Positions 14,401-22,905 of a DNA stretch of 26,150 nt are shown here, piece after piece. The translations under genes were made by a program, and so were the position numbers. Each line of letters opens with the position of its first letter. Position 1 is the stretch's first letter. The stretch comes from a virus. The notes beneath the pieces were generated by a model. It was not told the origin of the DNA. It did no database searches and saw only the letters and a list, made by a program, of their open reading frames with translations. The stretch is taken from positions 1-26,150 of the IMG/VR virus record IMGVR_UViG_3300021963_000571; one strand, written 5' to 3'.

Positions 14401-15108
14401 TTCTGCAATAAAGTTTACTGCTGTAAGTGTTGCACCTACACCAGCAGCAGTATTGCTAATACTAATAGAAGGTACTGTTGTATATCCAGTACCTTTGCTA
14501 ACCATGGACACGTCAACTATTTTACCATCACCGTTAGTAGTAATAGTTGCAAGTGCACCGCTTCCAGTATTACCGGAAATAACTACTGAATCGCTGTTAG
14601 TATATGAGCTACCGCCAGCGGTAATAACAATCTTTTCTACTGTACGGTTAACATTAAATACTTTAATTACATCATTATTTGAGAATACCTTTTGCCCTGA
14701 AGTACCAGTGTTAATGTACTTGATATAAAGAGTATTAAGATCGGGATTTTGAGACTGAAGCCCCTCAGCACTATAAACAACGAGGGCCTGGAGATTAAAT
14801 GCCTCTTGAATAAGTAGTTGGTCACGATAAGAGCCTAAAGATACCGGCTGACCGTCTTCTTGAAGATCATTAATTTTAATGTACTTGTAACTATAGTCTG
14901 GAAAAATATTACATCCATCTATAATAGTTCCTCTTACGTATACATTATCACCAAATCTCTCAACTTGTGTCTGCAGTATAGTTTGTAGTTGAGTTAACTC
15001 GCGTGCCTGAAGCGCAACACCCGGTCTAAAGAGGATACGATGATAGTTCTTCTCTTCATCGAAATCATCGAAGTACGGAGTTACATTTAAATTTGTCTCG
15101 ATTGCCAT
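8452..15108 (-). CDS. Giant virion structural protein with DUF4815-type N-terminus
   Basis: A 2218-residue protein, about a quarter of the window. The N-terminus (NVTPYFDDFDEEKNYHRILF followed by RPGVALQARELTQLQTILQ and VERFGDN) is typical of DUF4815 proteins of contractile-tail phages. Around residues 1030-1065 a helical segment (DINALEKRIQKLEYYTLL) is followed by FKNGFFVDSFSDY, a block widespread in marine T4-like virion proteins. A Pro/Gly-rich linker near 1455-1470 leads into DPLAQTFYVHPQGSSEFMHL, a beta-sandwich that may bind carbohydrate. Several GTxT/GD-type beta modules (about residues 633-690, 1700-1775 and 2075-2140) recur, and related ones are in gp8. It occupies the place of T4 gp9-gp12 between gp8 and the fibres, so a baseplate-periphery or fibre-attachment role is likely. 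Good Shine-Dalgarno (AGAGGACC) lies between the gp8 stop and its ATG. Confidence 0.88.
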   Translation of the reverse strand: MAIETNLNVTPYFDDFDEEKNYHRILFRPGVALQARELTQLQTILQTQVERFGDNVYVRGTIIDGCNIFPDYSYKYIKINDLQEDGQPVSLGSYRDQLLIQEAFNLQALVVYSAEGLQSQNPDLNTLYIKYINTGTSGQKVFSNNDVIKVFNVNRTVEKIVITAGGSSYTNSDSVVISGNTGSGALATITTNGDGKIVDVSMVSKGTGYTTVPSISISNTAAGVGATLTAVNFIAEVRVADSTYTAPVGRGAVVKTDRGIIYQKGNFVRVSPQIAILEKYTSNVHNKSVGFVTTEAIVNSNVDSSLLDLATGSPNFAAPGANRLQLTPTLLVVNTEVGAANNDFLPLLEFQDGNVVRNRSVTQFNSINKELARRTFEESGNYVIDTFRLDTSTVGGNTTHFNLIVSPGTAYVKGERISLLNNTRAPVRKGTDSSNAVSQTINTQYGSYVVVKEMLGLFEIKNGTQVNLHDTAGADVSDNYSGTPTTPGSVIGTSYVRSVEYNSGTPGTPDCTYKLYLFNVVMSSGKNFKDVRSITITATAIADVVLTNGLAELQDLQNDTLIFNTGTFAVKELTSEEFIFRTSTTATLTTSGNVSVSFSGANILPYGVGSLSSSDKQEFIIIPQASFKYSSNVAGTVSANTTQTNVVGTGTLFTTALRVGDYISIGNSAAQRIAYIYNDQLLGLANTFSGLGGGTANAVANAAFITFPSLVPIDMNRTGTPVRTITADSTTGLTVSVGAATNVATTFTMYHNLKNIEPAVKVKTVNNPVYVKLSTDKLSSSNTGPWCLGIPDVYSLDAVYVGASNSYSESTTNYVDEFLIQSGQKDNYYGLSYLAKKPGSTLSLTATSCLAVKVKSFTHGSGKYMSTESYPLDDTTTTLPSNKIRTETIPIYISPTSGEAISLRDAIDFRPIVANTASLAATTLAAATIDPSLTETFVAGEKFFPCPSRSFETTIESYMSRIDRVVLNTAGRVTTIEGVPSNTPLPPPPQADTMSIGTVVIAPFPSLTSKAASVAKRPDLKNTVSLSQTRRYTMNDINALEKRIQKLEYYTLLNTIEADTKNLTLPSEANTSFERFKNGFFVDSFSDYQISNINDGEYKALINTDESKLTPQQELVPVDLKYSSTGTNTSKLGDLVTLPYTTSTFVSQPHANKERTLVTGSWSFSGKMIVIPKVDNFFDTDVLSTSVIDINIADPISALTNSVNDALGKLNLTPNNIKVSSGGVVQGPTVVTRPNEFITTTTQNFSETLTTTRTDSFQKINPAPTITSTQDVGNFLKSVNINPYIREQRIALHVSGLRPGAEHYVFFDGVDITSYCVPANISDQSIDGPNNATLASFLPLYNKGSSPDLIADSSGILCIIVYLPGDTFTSGEKEFLVMDISTLVSESGATSKSTGKFSSFSINGTSGAITTSTKSFNLAQKDAFYVSTFQNTQVINQTTNNWAVSNTVDLTPPPPADGGGVSWDGGGGDGGGSDPLAQTFYVHPQGSSEFMHLTAVEVFFKEKDTTKGVTLDIREVSDEGSVRPFIVPFGTVYKSSANVSISNNASVGTMFNFPSPVQVRTGREYAIVLSPDAASPDYRVWTAIPGLPDVLDTTKTPNKTWGEGTMFYSTSNRAFTAVQDEDIKFNVYRAEFTSTSGTLVLTNDDTEYLTIANNSGSFTGGEEIAQLANSYLNSTITTDTSSSTITTGSSLSSVLSANDTVLIVYGTANSVGTGTVTSSTITITNATATSTGFTTKYANGDFIRIGNEVRQVISVTSNDSLTIDAPLNTAASGAAHYSVDEQYDVLRVQSANSTAIVVNRPPAYTVSASLAASIQRVVSGRVGYYNSTKGKLYLKDSNASNSVFKVFTSNSTYNALVVGDISNASAKVSSVDNIDVASFNPFINSIITPGTTITPSLTVTKSAGGTATLPYQLNGKTNVNVNDTAVVKSKSNEIVGSTLTKSLSTTLSLGTSYTTTSPVVDVSPASLVSSKYLINNSIAGENTRYGNASCKYVSKRLVLADGLDAEDIKVFISAYKPSGTDIYVYAKVLNAADQDAFEDKDWSLLDQVTSSGLFSASLNENDIREYEYTFKYSPTVSVLAGYGTANTGNTTVTGSNTAFSSALTSNDIVKIVRTSSTSDYFISPVATVDSDTSITLENPVTFNSTSPGTAITGLTIEKVTNRKEAFKYNQNSNIARYYTKNQEAMDSYKYMALKIVLTSDTTYLVPKLDDVRAIAVSV

Positions 15109-15117
15109 ATGGTCCTC

Positions 15118-17130
15118 TTAGAATTGGAGCACTATTCTGAATGCTTCAGATTGTGAGTTTGATCTTGAAATTGGTTCACTGTTTTCTATGTATATCACGT
15201 CGCCAGAGTTCTTTACTATGTCTGGTGTATATTTAACTGAACCTAAAGTATACGTTGCACTACCACTTACCTGTAATAGTTCTTCAGTAGGATCGGCATT
15301 AATAGGTCCTTTTTCTGAAGTTAAGAACAAATAAGTTGAGTTAGCCGAATGAAAGTATGCATTAGATAAAGAAACTTCGGTTTGATATACTATTGAGTCA
15401 TTAGCAAATGCCAAAGTATTAGCAGTATATGAAATTCTGGTTCTATTATCGAATGTGTTCCAGCTATTGTAATTCTTTTCATTAACGTTAATAGCGGTAA
15501 TGTTTGCAAATGCTCCAGAAGTACTACCGATGACCGGTCTACCAACTACGAACTTCGGCGTTGCATTAGTTAATGTAGCATACGGTGAAACATTACCTTC
15601 TTTAATACCCGTTGCAATAACAGATGCTTTGGCAAGCGTTGCATATGATGCGTTAAAAGAATTGTTGGAGGTGAGCTGTAAGTAGGTACTGTTAGTAACC
15701 GTATCTACTGTTCTAATGGATTGAAGCTGGGCGGCAGTATCAAAAACTAAAACAGTATCACCAGCTTGTAATGCATTGTTTAAATCTGTACCCAGGCCTA
15801 CCAGTGTACCGGTACTGGTATTAGTAGTTACTGTGCCTATAAGTTTTGCAAAACTGACTTGACTGATAGTTTCACCGGCACTAAAGGTACCAACCTCACT
15901 ACCCAGTGTTAGTGTTACATTATCAAAGTACGGATCCTTGAGGATCATTATCTGTCTGTAATCATTGGAGGTTGAAATATATCCCCCCTCATTATTAGAC
16001 AGTTGAACGCTTATAGTTAATGCGTCTGATCCTAGCTCTTGAGGTGCATTCTTACCATGCCCGCCAACAGGAGGTATAACAGGTGATACAGAAGTACCAA
16101 CTGCCACCCCACCGGTATTACCTCTAACCGTTGCCTCTGCATAGGTGTAGTTAGAGCCTCTGTTAACCATAACAACTTTTGATACAAAATTATTAACAGT
16201 ACTGTTTGATGCAATGACTGCATAGCCGGCGGCAGCTTGCCCATCACCTACAATCACAATATTAGGAGTTACTAGATATTGTGAATCTGTACTAGGTGGG
16301 GTAGAGAATGCGTTATTAACTGTAACTACCCTGGTTGCGGCTTCGTATGAAACAATCGACTTTAATTGTCCACTACCGGTACCAGCAGAGATGTAAATTG
16401 AACTGCCTGTATAGAAATCAGAGTTAGATGCTGCATTAGAATTAAGTCTATAACTAAATTCATTACCTCCGGTAGGAATAGCATCTCTTAAATCATCCAC
16501 CGTAAAGCTACCAGTAAGGACGGATACGTATCCTGATCCTGCATTAGTGACTTTAACAACGTCAATAGCTCCTGATACTGAATTCCCTGCAACGTTAGCG
16601 CTTGTAATAACAGGCATGTAGTCGCTGGTTGCAAACTTTTCAAACGTTGCCTCAGGCATTTTATAAATGAGCTTCCATTTATATCCATCACCAGTAGTGA
16701 TAAAGTTGCATGCAGATTCAACTGTGCTGCTAGGTTGAACAGTAGATACTGCCCCTCCATTATTATCTAATACTTTATAAACATAGTAAAAAGACCCAGC
16801 ATCTACAGCGGCATAAAACGCCTTACTGTAAAGATCAGGATCATTATTATCATACATTGCATATGCAGTATTGGTGGTCCAGTTATGTCTTGGAACTACC
16901 AAATTGACGTCTGTTGGTAATATTTTTTTACCAAATATAATCTCTTGATATGGTCTTACTTGTAGTTCTTGATTCGTCTCATTAGGATCTGGAACGCTAT
17001 CGTCACCGCCTGCATAAGGGGTGTGCTTACTGACAGCAACATAATAGATGTTATTTGCAGGCTCGTTTAAAGACTCAATAACCTGCTCGGCTACATGCTT
17101 GCTGAATGATTTGGAAACTATTTTTGACAT
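15118..17130 (-). CDS. 8: Baseplate wedge protein gp8, enlarged
   Basis: A 670-residue homologue of T4 gp8 (334 residues). The N-terminal part has the gp8 signatures LVVPRHNWTTNTAYAMYD (residues 78-93) and ITTGDGYKWKLIYKMPEATF (144-163); the last 30 residues (SGDVIYIENSEPI and EAFRIVLQF) match the gp8 C-terminus. DYRQIMILKDPYF (390-402) corresponds to the T4 GFRQISIITNP segment. The extra length lies mostly around residues 185-345, with GSGY-type beta repeats, and 411-620, with a GTVTTNTSTGTLVGLGT module. gp8 sits with gp6, gp7 and gp10 in the wedge arms around the hub and is a dimer in T4. The gene is separated from the gp7-slot gene by 11 nt; its Shine-Dalgarno is weak (AAAGA). Confidence 0.92.
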   Translation of the reverse strand: MSKIVSKSFSKHVAEQVIESLNEPANNIYYVAVSKHTPYAGGDDSVPDPNETNQELQVRPYQEIIFGKKILPTDVNLVVPRHNWTTNTAYAMYDNNDPDLYSKAFYAAVDAGSFYYVYKVLDNNGGAVSTVQPSSTVESACNFITTGDGYKWKLIYKMPEATFEKFATSDYMPVITSANVAGNSVSGAIDVVKVTNAGSGYVSVLTGSFTVDDLRDAIPTGGNEFSYRLNSNAASNSDFYTGSSIYISAGTGSGQLKSIVSYEAATRVVTVNNAFSTPPSTDSQYLVTPNIVIVGDGQAAAGYAVIASNSTVNNFVSKVVMVNRGSNYTYAEATVRGNTGGVAVGTSVSPVIPPVGGHGKNAPQELGSDALTISVQLSNNEGGYISTSNDYRQIMILKDPYFDNVTLTLGSEVGTFSAGETISQVSFAKLIGTVTTNTSTGTLVGLGTDLNNALQAGDTVLVFDTAAQLQSIRTVDTVTNSTYLQLTSNNSFNASYATLAKASVIATGIKEGNVSPYATLTNATPKFVVGRPVIGSTSGAFANITAINVNEKNYNSWNTFDNRTRISYTANTLAFANDSIVYQTEVSLSNAYFHSANSTYLFLTSEKGPINADPTEELLQVSGSATYTLGSVKYTPDIVKNSGDVIYIENSEPISRSNSQSEAFRIVLQF

Positions 17131-17141
17131 GTCTTTATTTA

Positions 17142-20100
17142 TTATGTAATTGTGACTGTACTTTGGGCTACATTAAGTTCAACATTAGCAGTAGATGAGG
17201 TGACTACTTTACCAAATAGTTTGGTCCCGGCAACGTGTAGAACTTGCTTTAAGAGGTCTGAATATACACTTAAAGGTTTAGAACTTTGAACTTCATATGA
17301 GAATTCTTGGTAATACTCACCGTCATGTATATAGTCAGCGTCGTCTAGTAGACCTCTTGCAGCACTGTAATAACCCGAACCTGTACCAGTACCCCCAATA
17401 TTAATTTTACCTCTACCAATTCTCTCACCATTAAAGGATGAGAATATGGCTGTTTGATCTTGGAGATAATAAACCCCAGAGTCTGTAATTGATAGTGTGG
17501 AAACTGATCCTGAAGATGCTACTACGTTTGCGGTGACGTTAGCATTTCTACCTATTACAGCAGTACTTGAATCTATTAAATCGACAGTAACCAAGGCAGT
17601 CTCACCTGATGTCTTACCTACAATAGTTCCTCCAGGAGTAAAATCGGTAAATAAACTTGTACGCTTTACCTTGAGTACAGAGGTGTTGGAGCCAGATTTG
17701 ATCTTTCCTTTTGCAACTGCAGCCGAGGTATCTGCCGCTGTACTCAAGATATCAGTAACGCTTCTTGTAGTTGCACCGTTTAGTTGAAATACTTTATATG
17801 CATTGTCTACTGCGGTAACGGTTGCATTGGCAGTACCAGTAGATGTTACTTTTGCACCACTAACAACAAACGACCCACTAGCACTCTTAATAATTAATGT
17901 GGTTGAATTAGACGCAAGGATCTCACCATTTACTGCACCTTGGGTTGCAGTTGCACCTACAGTGAATCCTGTATTAGTAGATACTGTTAACTTAGATGTA
18001 GTTATGGTATTTGTAAAGACACCTGTGTTACCGGTAAGAACGGTTGTGTAGGTATTGGTTAAGGCGTCTTTTGTAGTCGAGTAAACAAACCCAGTACCTG
18101 TAACCGTTATGCCGTTATTGGTAGTTATATACTCACCCACATCATAGGTGTTAGATGTATTACCAGTATAGGTATTAGAGGTTATTGAAATAGAAGGTGA
18201 ATTGATAGTTTGTTCAATAGTCTCACCTGTGGTAAATCCTATGTTCTTAGATAGAGTATTAATTTCTAAGATAATATCTCTCTTACCGTAAGCAGCAACT
18301 CCTGCCTCTTCTAAGAATACAAACGGTGCAATGTTATAGTTTTCACCAGGGTTAATACCAGTTAAGCTGGATATAGTACCAATGGTCTTTGATTCAAATC
18401 TAAGCAAATCTAAAATAGGGGTATCAGCATCACCTAGAGGTGCTTTAGTAAATCCATATGGTGATGCAGGTAATATATCGGCACCTGAACCCGCACTTGC
18501 ACCGCCCCCGGAATCTAAAATAGATGCTGATGGAGTGGATACAATAAGGTTACCTACGTTGGCAGACAGATTAACTATTACAATAGTCCCAGAAGCATCT
18601 GTAATTAAAGATGCATTACCAGCAGTGAATGATCCAGCACCTGTATTACCCCCACTGAATACTATTTTGTCGGTATTACTATATCCAGAACCGCCTGATA
18701 TAATACCAACAGAGGAGAGGTTACCATAACCGGAGTTAGCACCAGATATGAGCATGGTGCTAAAAGGAACACTATTGCTACCAGGTCCATCATTGTTGGA
18801 GCTGAGTAGGTCAGGAGATAATAATACTACCTCTGAATCAGAGATACTACCAATGGAGAAGTCAGCACCTGTGCCTGATGATACCAACACTAAATTGGCT
18901 ACTGAATTAGAGGTGAGTCCGGTTATGAGTGTCTTAGAGGAGGTGGTTGCGTAAAAGGTATTAGTAGTATTAGTTATACCGACTGCAGTAGAGTTAGATC
19001 CAATTAAAAGTCCAAGGGATTTATAATTAGTATTTGATGAGTATTTACCACCAAGATCGGCAGCTAAGAATATGGTTGTGTTAACAGTAGGAACGTCAGA
19101 ACTTAAAACAGTGTTACTAGAAGACCAACGAGCACTACCACTTACAGATTCAAGAGAATAAAAATACCCATTGGTAGCAGCCGTAGGGGTACCGTTTGCA
19201 ATGTAAGTGGCGTAGTCAGAGTCGGAGTATGTATTAAATACGTCGGTATTAGTAAAATTGCCTGAGGTATTACCAACTACAATAACATTGACATTGGCGT
19301 AGTTGTGATTAGACTCTCTTGGAATTGCCAACACCCTACCACTTGCTAGTGATGAGGTTTGTAAAAGATATGTTCCTACATGCAGACCATTTGATGCAAT
19401 AGTTGATGTATTTACTGTTAGAAGAACTACGTTAGATGTGCTAGTAACGATGCCAAAAGAGGTATTGGTGCTACCGGTACGCTGACGTAACTGGGTACTA
19501 ACCGTAAAGGCAACTGCAGTATTAGTTGCAATAAAAGCACTATTAGTATTATACACTATAGTGTTAGCAAATGTGCTACCAGAGATAGGGTTAATAATTA
19601 ATGTAGCAGTATTTGAATCTGTATTCTGGGTGCGGCTTGCAATAATGGAGACCGCCCCACTATGATTGGTAAGTGTATCGCCAGGGCTAAAGTTACCTAT
19701 TACATTGTTAATTGCAAGGCTATAATTATTCTGCTCGATTGTTTCGAATTTTTCAAACGTTGTTATTTCACTATTTGAGTTAGTAAGACTGGTATAGGTA
19801 AGTACCTTTTCTGATACTGTTGAGTTAGCAGTAATAGAATAACCCCACCCACCATCGACTAATGTAAATCGAACCAATCCAGTCTGCGATTCAACAGCAC
19901 TTACAATAGCCTTACCTTCAACCCCGGTAGAGGAGGTAATTGTTACTTCTTCACCTCTAGAAAATCCTTCACCTGCCTCAGTAACATTAATAGAGTTAAA
20001 TGAGCCAAATACCTTGGGTGCGTTCTCAACAATACCATCGGTTGTAATAATATCACCGACCTCAAACCCCCCACTTATGCTGCTTAGAAATAACAAATCA

Positions 20101-20666
20101 ATATTTTTACCATTAATGTTTCTAGTTATAACATACTCTACGAATGCGGTGGCGTTTGATCTTGACCCTGTAATTTGTTTACCAGCCATCCCAGCCGTTT
20201 TCGTAGTAGGTGTTACTTCCAGATATTTTGGAATGGTCCATTCACCATCAGAGCATCTAAAGATGTCATCCCCAGGTGTATAAATTTCAATCTTAATGCC
20301 GTATACTAGACTGAATAATAGGTCTAGTGATTGAGATGATCCTTTTGAGCTAAAGATATCATGGGCGGCTTTGATGAGGTTTCTTCTATTAGAAAGTGAA
20401 TTAAAATTCACACCCTTAAGATACTTCTCCTTGAAGTATACGATGTAGTCTTCAACCGTTCTATCAATGTCCCTGTATTCAGGCAACGATCTTGAATGAT
20501 ATAAGGTTGCCCCTGCCACATTTATACCGTCAATTTCATAAGTCTTGGTACTAAGCCATTTATAGTATTCTTTTAAGAACAGAACAAAAAGAGGCCCCTC
20601 TTCCTGATAAAAACCAGGAAATTGAGAGTCAATTAGCGGGGTGATTAACTTTTCGACTTCTTTCAT
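17142..20666 (-). CDS. Large baseplate wedge-region protein in the gp7 position
   Basis: A 1174-residue protein between gp6 and gp8, where T4 has gp7 (1032 residues). Its N-terminal 150 residues are well ordered and partly helical (FPGFYQEEGPLFVLFLKEYY, YHSRSLPEYRDIDRTVEDYI, VNFNSLSNRRNLIKAAHDIF, DDIFRCSDGEWTIPKYLEV) and I recall similar starts in structural proteins of marine T4-like phages. The remaining ~1000 residues are low-complexity beta modules, including GSGY repeats (ISGGSGYSNTDKIVFSGGN; VTEAGEGFSRGEEV) and many Asn/Thr/Ser stretches. I cannot see sequence similarity to T4 gp7 itself, so the call is by position. It overlaps gp6 by 4 nt (ATGA). The N-terminal block near YHSR...FKEKYLKGV may be the wedge-binding part. 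Confidence 0.8.
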   Translation of the reverse strand: MKEVEKLITPLIDSQFPGFYQEEGPLFVLFLKEYYKWLSTKTYEIDGINVAGATLYHSRSLPEYRDIDRTVEDYIVYFKEKYLKGVNFNSLSNRRNLIKAAHDIFSSKGSSQSLDLLFSLVYGIKIEIYTPGDDIFRCSDGEWTIPKYLEVTPTTKTAGMAGKQITGSRSNATAFVEYVITRNINGKNIDLLFLSSISGGFEVGDIITTDGIVENAPKVFGSFNSINVTEAGEGFSRGEEVTITSSTGVEGKAIVSAVESQTGLVRFTLVDGGWGYSITANSTVSEKVLTYTSLTNSNSEITTFEKFETIEQNNYSLAINNVIGNFSPGDTLTNHSGAVSIIASRTQNTDSNTATLIINPISGSTFANTIVYNTNSAFIATNTAVAFTVSTQLRQRTGSTNTSFGIVTSTSNVVLLTVNTSTIASNGLHVGTYLLQTSSLASGRVLAIPRESNHNYANVNVIVVGNTSGNFTNTDVFNTYSDSDYATYIANGTPTAATNGYFYSLESVSGSARWSSSNTVLSSDVPTVNTTIFLAADLGGKYSSNTNYKSLGLLIGSNSTAVGITNTTNTFYATTSSKTLITGLTSNSVANLVLVSSGTGADFSIGSISDSEVVLLSPDLLSSNNDGPGSNSVPFSTMLISGANSGYGNLSSVGIISGGSGYSNTDKIVFSGGNTGAGSFTAGNASLITDASGTIVIVNLSANVGNLIVSTPSASILDSGGGASAGSGADILPASPYGFTKAPLGDADTPILDLLRFESKTIGTISSLTGINPGENYNIAPFVFLEEAGVAAYGKRDIILEINTLSKNIGFTTGETIEQTINSPSISITSNTYTGNTSNTYDVGEYITTNNGITVTGTGFVYSTTKDALTNTYTTVLTGNTGVFTNTITTSKLTVSTNTGFTVGATATQGAVNGEILASNSTTLIIKSASGSFVVSGAKVTSTGTANATVTAVDNAYKVFQLNGATTRSVTDILSTAADTSAAVAKGKIKSGSNTSVLKVKRTSLFTDFTPGGTIVGKTSGETALVTVDLIDSSTAVIGRNANVTANVVASSGSVSTLSITDSGVYYLQDQTAIFSSFNGERIGRGKINIGGTGTGSGYYSAARGLLDDADYIHDGEYYQEFSYEVQSSKPLSVYSDLLKQVLHVAGTKLFGKVVTSSTANVELNVAQSTVTIT

Positions 20667-22471
20667 TCTTTAATCGCTTCAACGCTTGCAACTATGTCGG
20701 CATCTTCGATTATGATGAGCTGGTTCTTAGTAGAACTAATATCTTTAATTTTAGGTGTGGCAAAGAGATGGACATGAGCATCCGAGGCCGGGGTATAGCT
20801 ATCAACGTTTAATCTTGATAGAATAACTTTACCTAAAATATAATCTACCGTTCCTACTTCAGATATAATAGACTGAACCCCGGTAGATGAAGAAGTGTAT
20901 AGATTAACAATACCTTCCCCGTCATCCATAATAAAAACTAATTTACCATCTTTAAGCATCGGTGTGCTTCGAACGGCAGGGATAGTTGCTCTTAATGATT
21001 CTTCTAATGAGATGACTAGCTCTGAGGTAAGTTCAAAACCAAACTCAATGGCAGCACTGTAATCCTGACCTGGAGTCGGAATAAACTTTTTGAAGGGCTT
21101 GACCTCTAAGTCTACACCCAGAATACTTGGATGGCAGTTATTGATACTCTCTACCAACTTACTACTACGTAAAGTCTTCTTGAACCCATCAAGGTACGTT
21201 GCATTGTAGTTACTGATAGTTGTTTCTACTAATGTCTTAATATCTGATATACTTTGATTAGTCACATTGACATTATAGCGGACGGTGGTGTCAACTTCCA
21301 CGTACAAGAAATCTGGGTCTTCAATAACCGGATCAATTGAGACTGGTGATCTTTGTTTTAAGAATTTGTAGTATCTATTTTTATCTAAGTCGGACACACC
21401 ATCAGCACCAATAAGATCAACAGCCACGTATACTTTACCATATACTGGAGGATCTTTATCTTCTCCACCGTAAGCTGCAGCACCTGCAATCTCGGGAAAA
21501 TTAGTTGTTAGTAATGTTTCATAATCAGAGGCTGTGACTGCACGCTCTTGATTCTGATAATAACGGGGTGCATTTAATTTAATGCTCTCAATTGACTCAT
21601 TAACTGCACCTCCGACCGCTGATGCAACTGTAGTAATTGTAGATACGTTTGATTGACCTTGTATTGAACCATCAATACTGAATGTACGTGCACCATTTGG
21701 TAACTCACCATTACCTGCCAAGTAGTTAACAACAATAGTAGATCCACTCTTCGGTGTTCTACCTTTAACATCGTCACCGAATATAATTTCGTATTGATTG
21801 TTCTCTGCGCCCTGTACAAAGAATGCTGGGGTGGTAGCATCTACCCCTAGAAACGAGGTATACTTAGAATAGCTAATAACATTAGCACCATTATTTTCAA
21901 TGGAGTTAATAGTTAGAAATCTAGTATCAACTGTATAGTTAGATAGAACAAAGCGCTGGGAGGTATTTGCAGCATCATAAACATATGAGTCTGTTAGGAA
22001 GTTTCCTTCATATACATCCAGGGTAATAGGAATGATGTTACTGCTATTGGCAATAAAAGTCTTATTCTCTACTGTTGCAAATGAGTAGTTATTACTTCCA
22101 ACTTTGGCTGTAAATGTAGTACCTTTTGGAACTACTATAACTGAAATGCTAGATGATGAGGGGGTAAGGTTAAAGGAGATCTGGGCCTGGGCTGATCTAT
22201 AGCTTCTAGGCACATAATTCAATTCCTTGGCATGTGAGACAACACTGTCTCTAATAATAGCAGAATCAAGGAACATCTCACTTGCAACCATATTTAAATA
22301 GTATGAATTGAGATAGGTGTTATAAGACAAGATGTCTAACACCTGGCTTATATTTGAGCCATCAAAATCATAATCCTTAAACGGAGAATCTGATCTCTGT
22401 AGGTAGCTTCTTAAATTTTGTTTTATAGTGTCGAAATCGACATCTACTAGACTTATACTAGTATTTGACAT
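20663..22471 (-). CDS. 6: Baseplate wedge protein gp6
   Basis: A 602-residue protein matching T4 gp6 (660 residues), which forms the ring of dimers linking baseplate wedges around the hub; gpJ of P2 is the smaller relative. Diagnostic is the N-terminal block FDTIKQNLRSYLQRSD, DYDFDGSNISQVLDILSYNT, and SYYLNMVASEMFLDSAIIRD with VVSHAKELNYVPRS, equivalent to the T4 segment around DYDFEGSRLNVLCDLLAYNT. The middle part (VNYLAGNGELPNGARTF; NQERAVTASDYETLLTTNFP; YGKVYVAVDL) is the gpJ/gp6-like core, where ASDYE-type loops are typical. It overlaps gp25 by 1 nt (TAATG) and the gp7-slot gene by 4 nt (ATGA), with AAGG close to its ATG. The gp25-gp6 order agrees with other contractile injection systems. 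Confidence 0.94.
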   Translation of the reverse strand: MSNTSISLVDVDFDTIKQNLRSYLQRSDSPFKDYDFDGSNISQVLDILSYNTYLNSYYLNMVASEMFLDSAIIRDSVVSHAKELNYVPRSYRSAQAQISFNLTPSSSSISVIVVPKGTTFTAKVGSNNYSFATVENKTFIANSSNIIPITLDVYEGNFLTDSYVYDAANTSQRFVLSNYTVDTRFLTINSIENNGANVISYSKYTSFLGVDATTPAFFVQGAENNQYEIIFGDDVKGRTPKSGSTIVVNYLAGNGELPNGARTFSIDGSIQGQSNVSTITTVASAVGGAVNESIESIKLNAPRYYQNQERAVTASDYETLLTTNFPEIAGAAAYGGEDKDPPVYGKVYVAVDLIGADGVSDLDKNRYYKFLKQRSPVSIDPVIEDPDFLYVEVDTTVRYNVNVTNQSISDIKTLVETTISNYNATYLDGFKKTLRSSKLVESINNCHPSILGVDLEVKPFKKFIPTPGQDYSAAIEFGFELTSELVISLEESLRATIPAVRSTPMLKDGKLVFIMDDGEGIVNLYTSSSTGVQSIISEVGTVDYILGKVILSRLNVDSYTPASDAHVHLFATPKIKDISSTKNQLIIIEDADIVASVEAIKE

Positions 22472-22902
22472 TACCTTACCCTGTTAAGAATTAAATTGAG
22501 TGTGATAGGCTCTGTAGTATTTATTGTGGAGAAAATAACAGATACATCATATGCATTTTCGTCCGGCATTCCTGATACTATCACCTCTATAAGTTTTGCG
22601 CGTGGTTCAAAGTTACTAATAGATGTTTCAATGTACTCACGTAATAGAGATTCTGTCACTGACGATACATTTTCAAATAGTAACGCCCTGATGTTACTGC
22701 CAAAGGTAGGGTTAAAAAATCTCTCACCCCTATTGGTTTGTAGTATATTCTTGATAGATCTCTTAACCGACTCTTCGTTAATGTATCTAAGGAGATCTAA
22801 TTTATCAGGATGCTTATCAAAGTTAGTATAGAGGTCAGCATACGTTTCTCTGACCCCTGTAGTTCTAACTCCTAAATTACCTGTTTGTCTTATAACTGCC
22901 AT
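22471..22902 (-). CDS. 25: Baseplate wedge protein gp25
   Basis: A 143-residue protein of the gp25 family (T4: 132 residues), the most conserved sheath-initiating wedge protein of contractile injection systems. The family's features are visible: SIKNILQTNRGERFFNPTFG at residues 49-68 and the EPR motif in SNFEPRAKLIEV (E99-P100-R101), with which gp25 seeds sheath polymerisation. Three bases separate it from gp5, and it overlaps gp6 by 1 nt (TAATG). GGGGA lies about 8 nt upstream of the ATG. Length, motif and neighbours agree; alternative assignments are not plausible. Confidence 0.96.
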   Translation of the reverse strand: MAVIRQTGNLGVRTTGVRETYADLYTNFDKHPDKLDLLRYINEESVKRSIKNILQTNRGERFFNPTFGSNIRALLFENVSSVTESLLREYIETSISNFEPRAKLIEVIVSGMPDENAYDVSVIFSTINTTEPITLNLILNRVR

Positions 22903-22905
22903 ATG

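Noticed and set aside
14330-14728. Long plus-strand open frames (132 codons here; 146 codons at 11996-12436)
   Set aside because: They lie antisense within the 2218-residue structural gene, whose frame is continuous and has recognisable domains. Their translations are low-complexity and have no recognisable family; AT-rich Asn/Thr/Ser codons produce such shadows.
16032-16247. Other-frame minus-strand ORFs nested in gp8 and gp6 (also 16488-16760 and 21574-21840)
   Set aside because: They are fully inside well-supported genes in another frame, have no recognisable domain and no clear ribosome binding context.
17131-17141. AATAAATA just before gp8 as a late promoter
   Set aside because: Mismatch in the first base and only a few bases from the ATG, leaving no room for a leader with a ribosome binding site.
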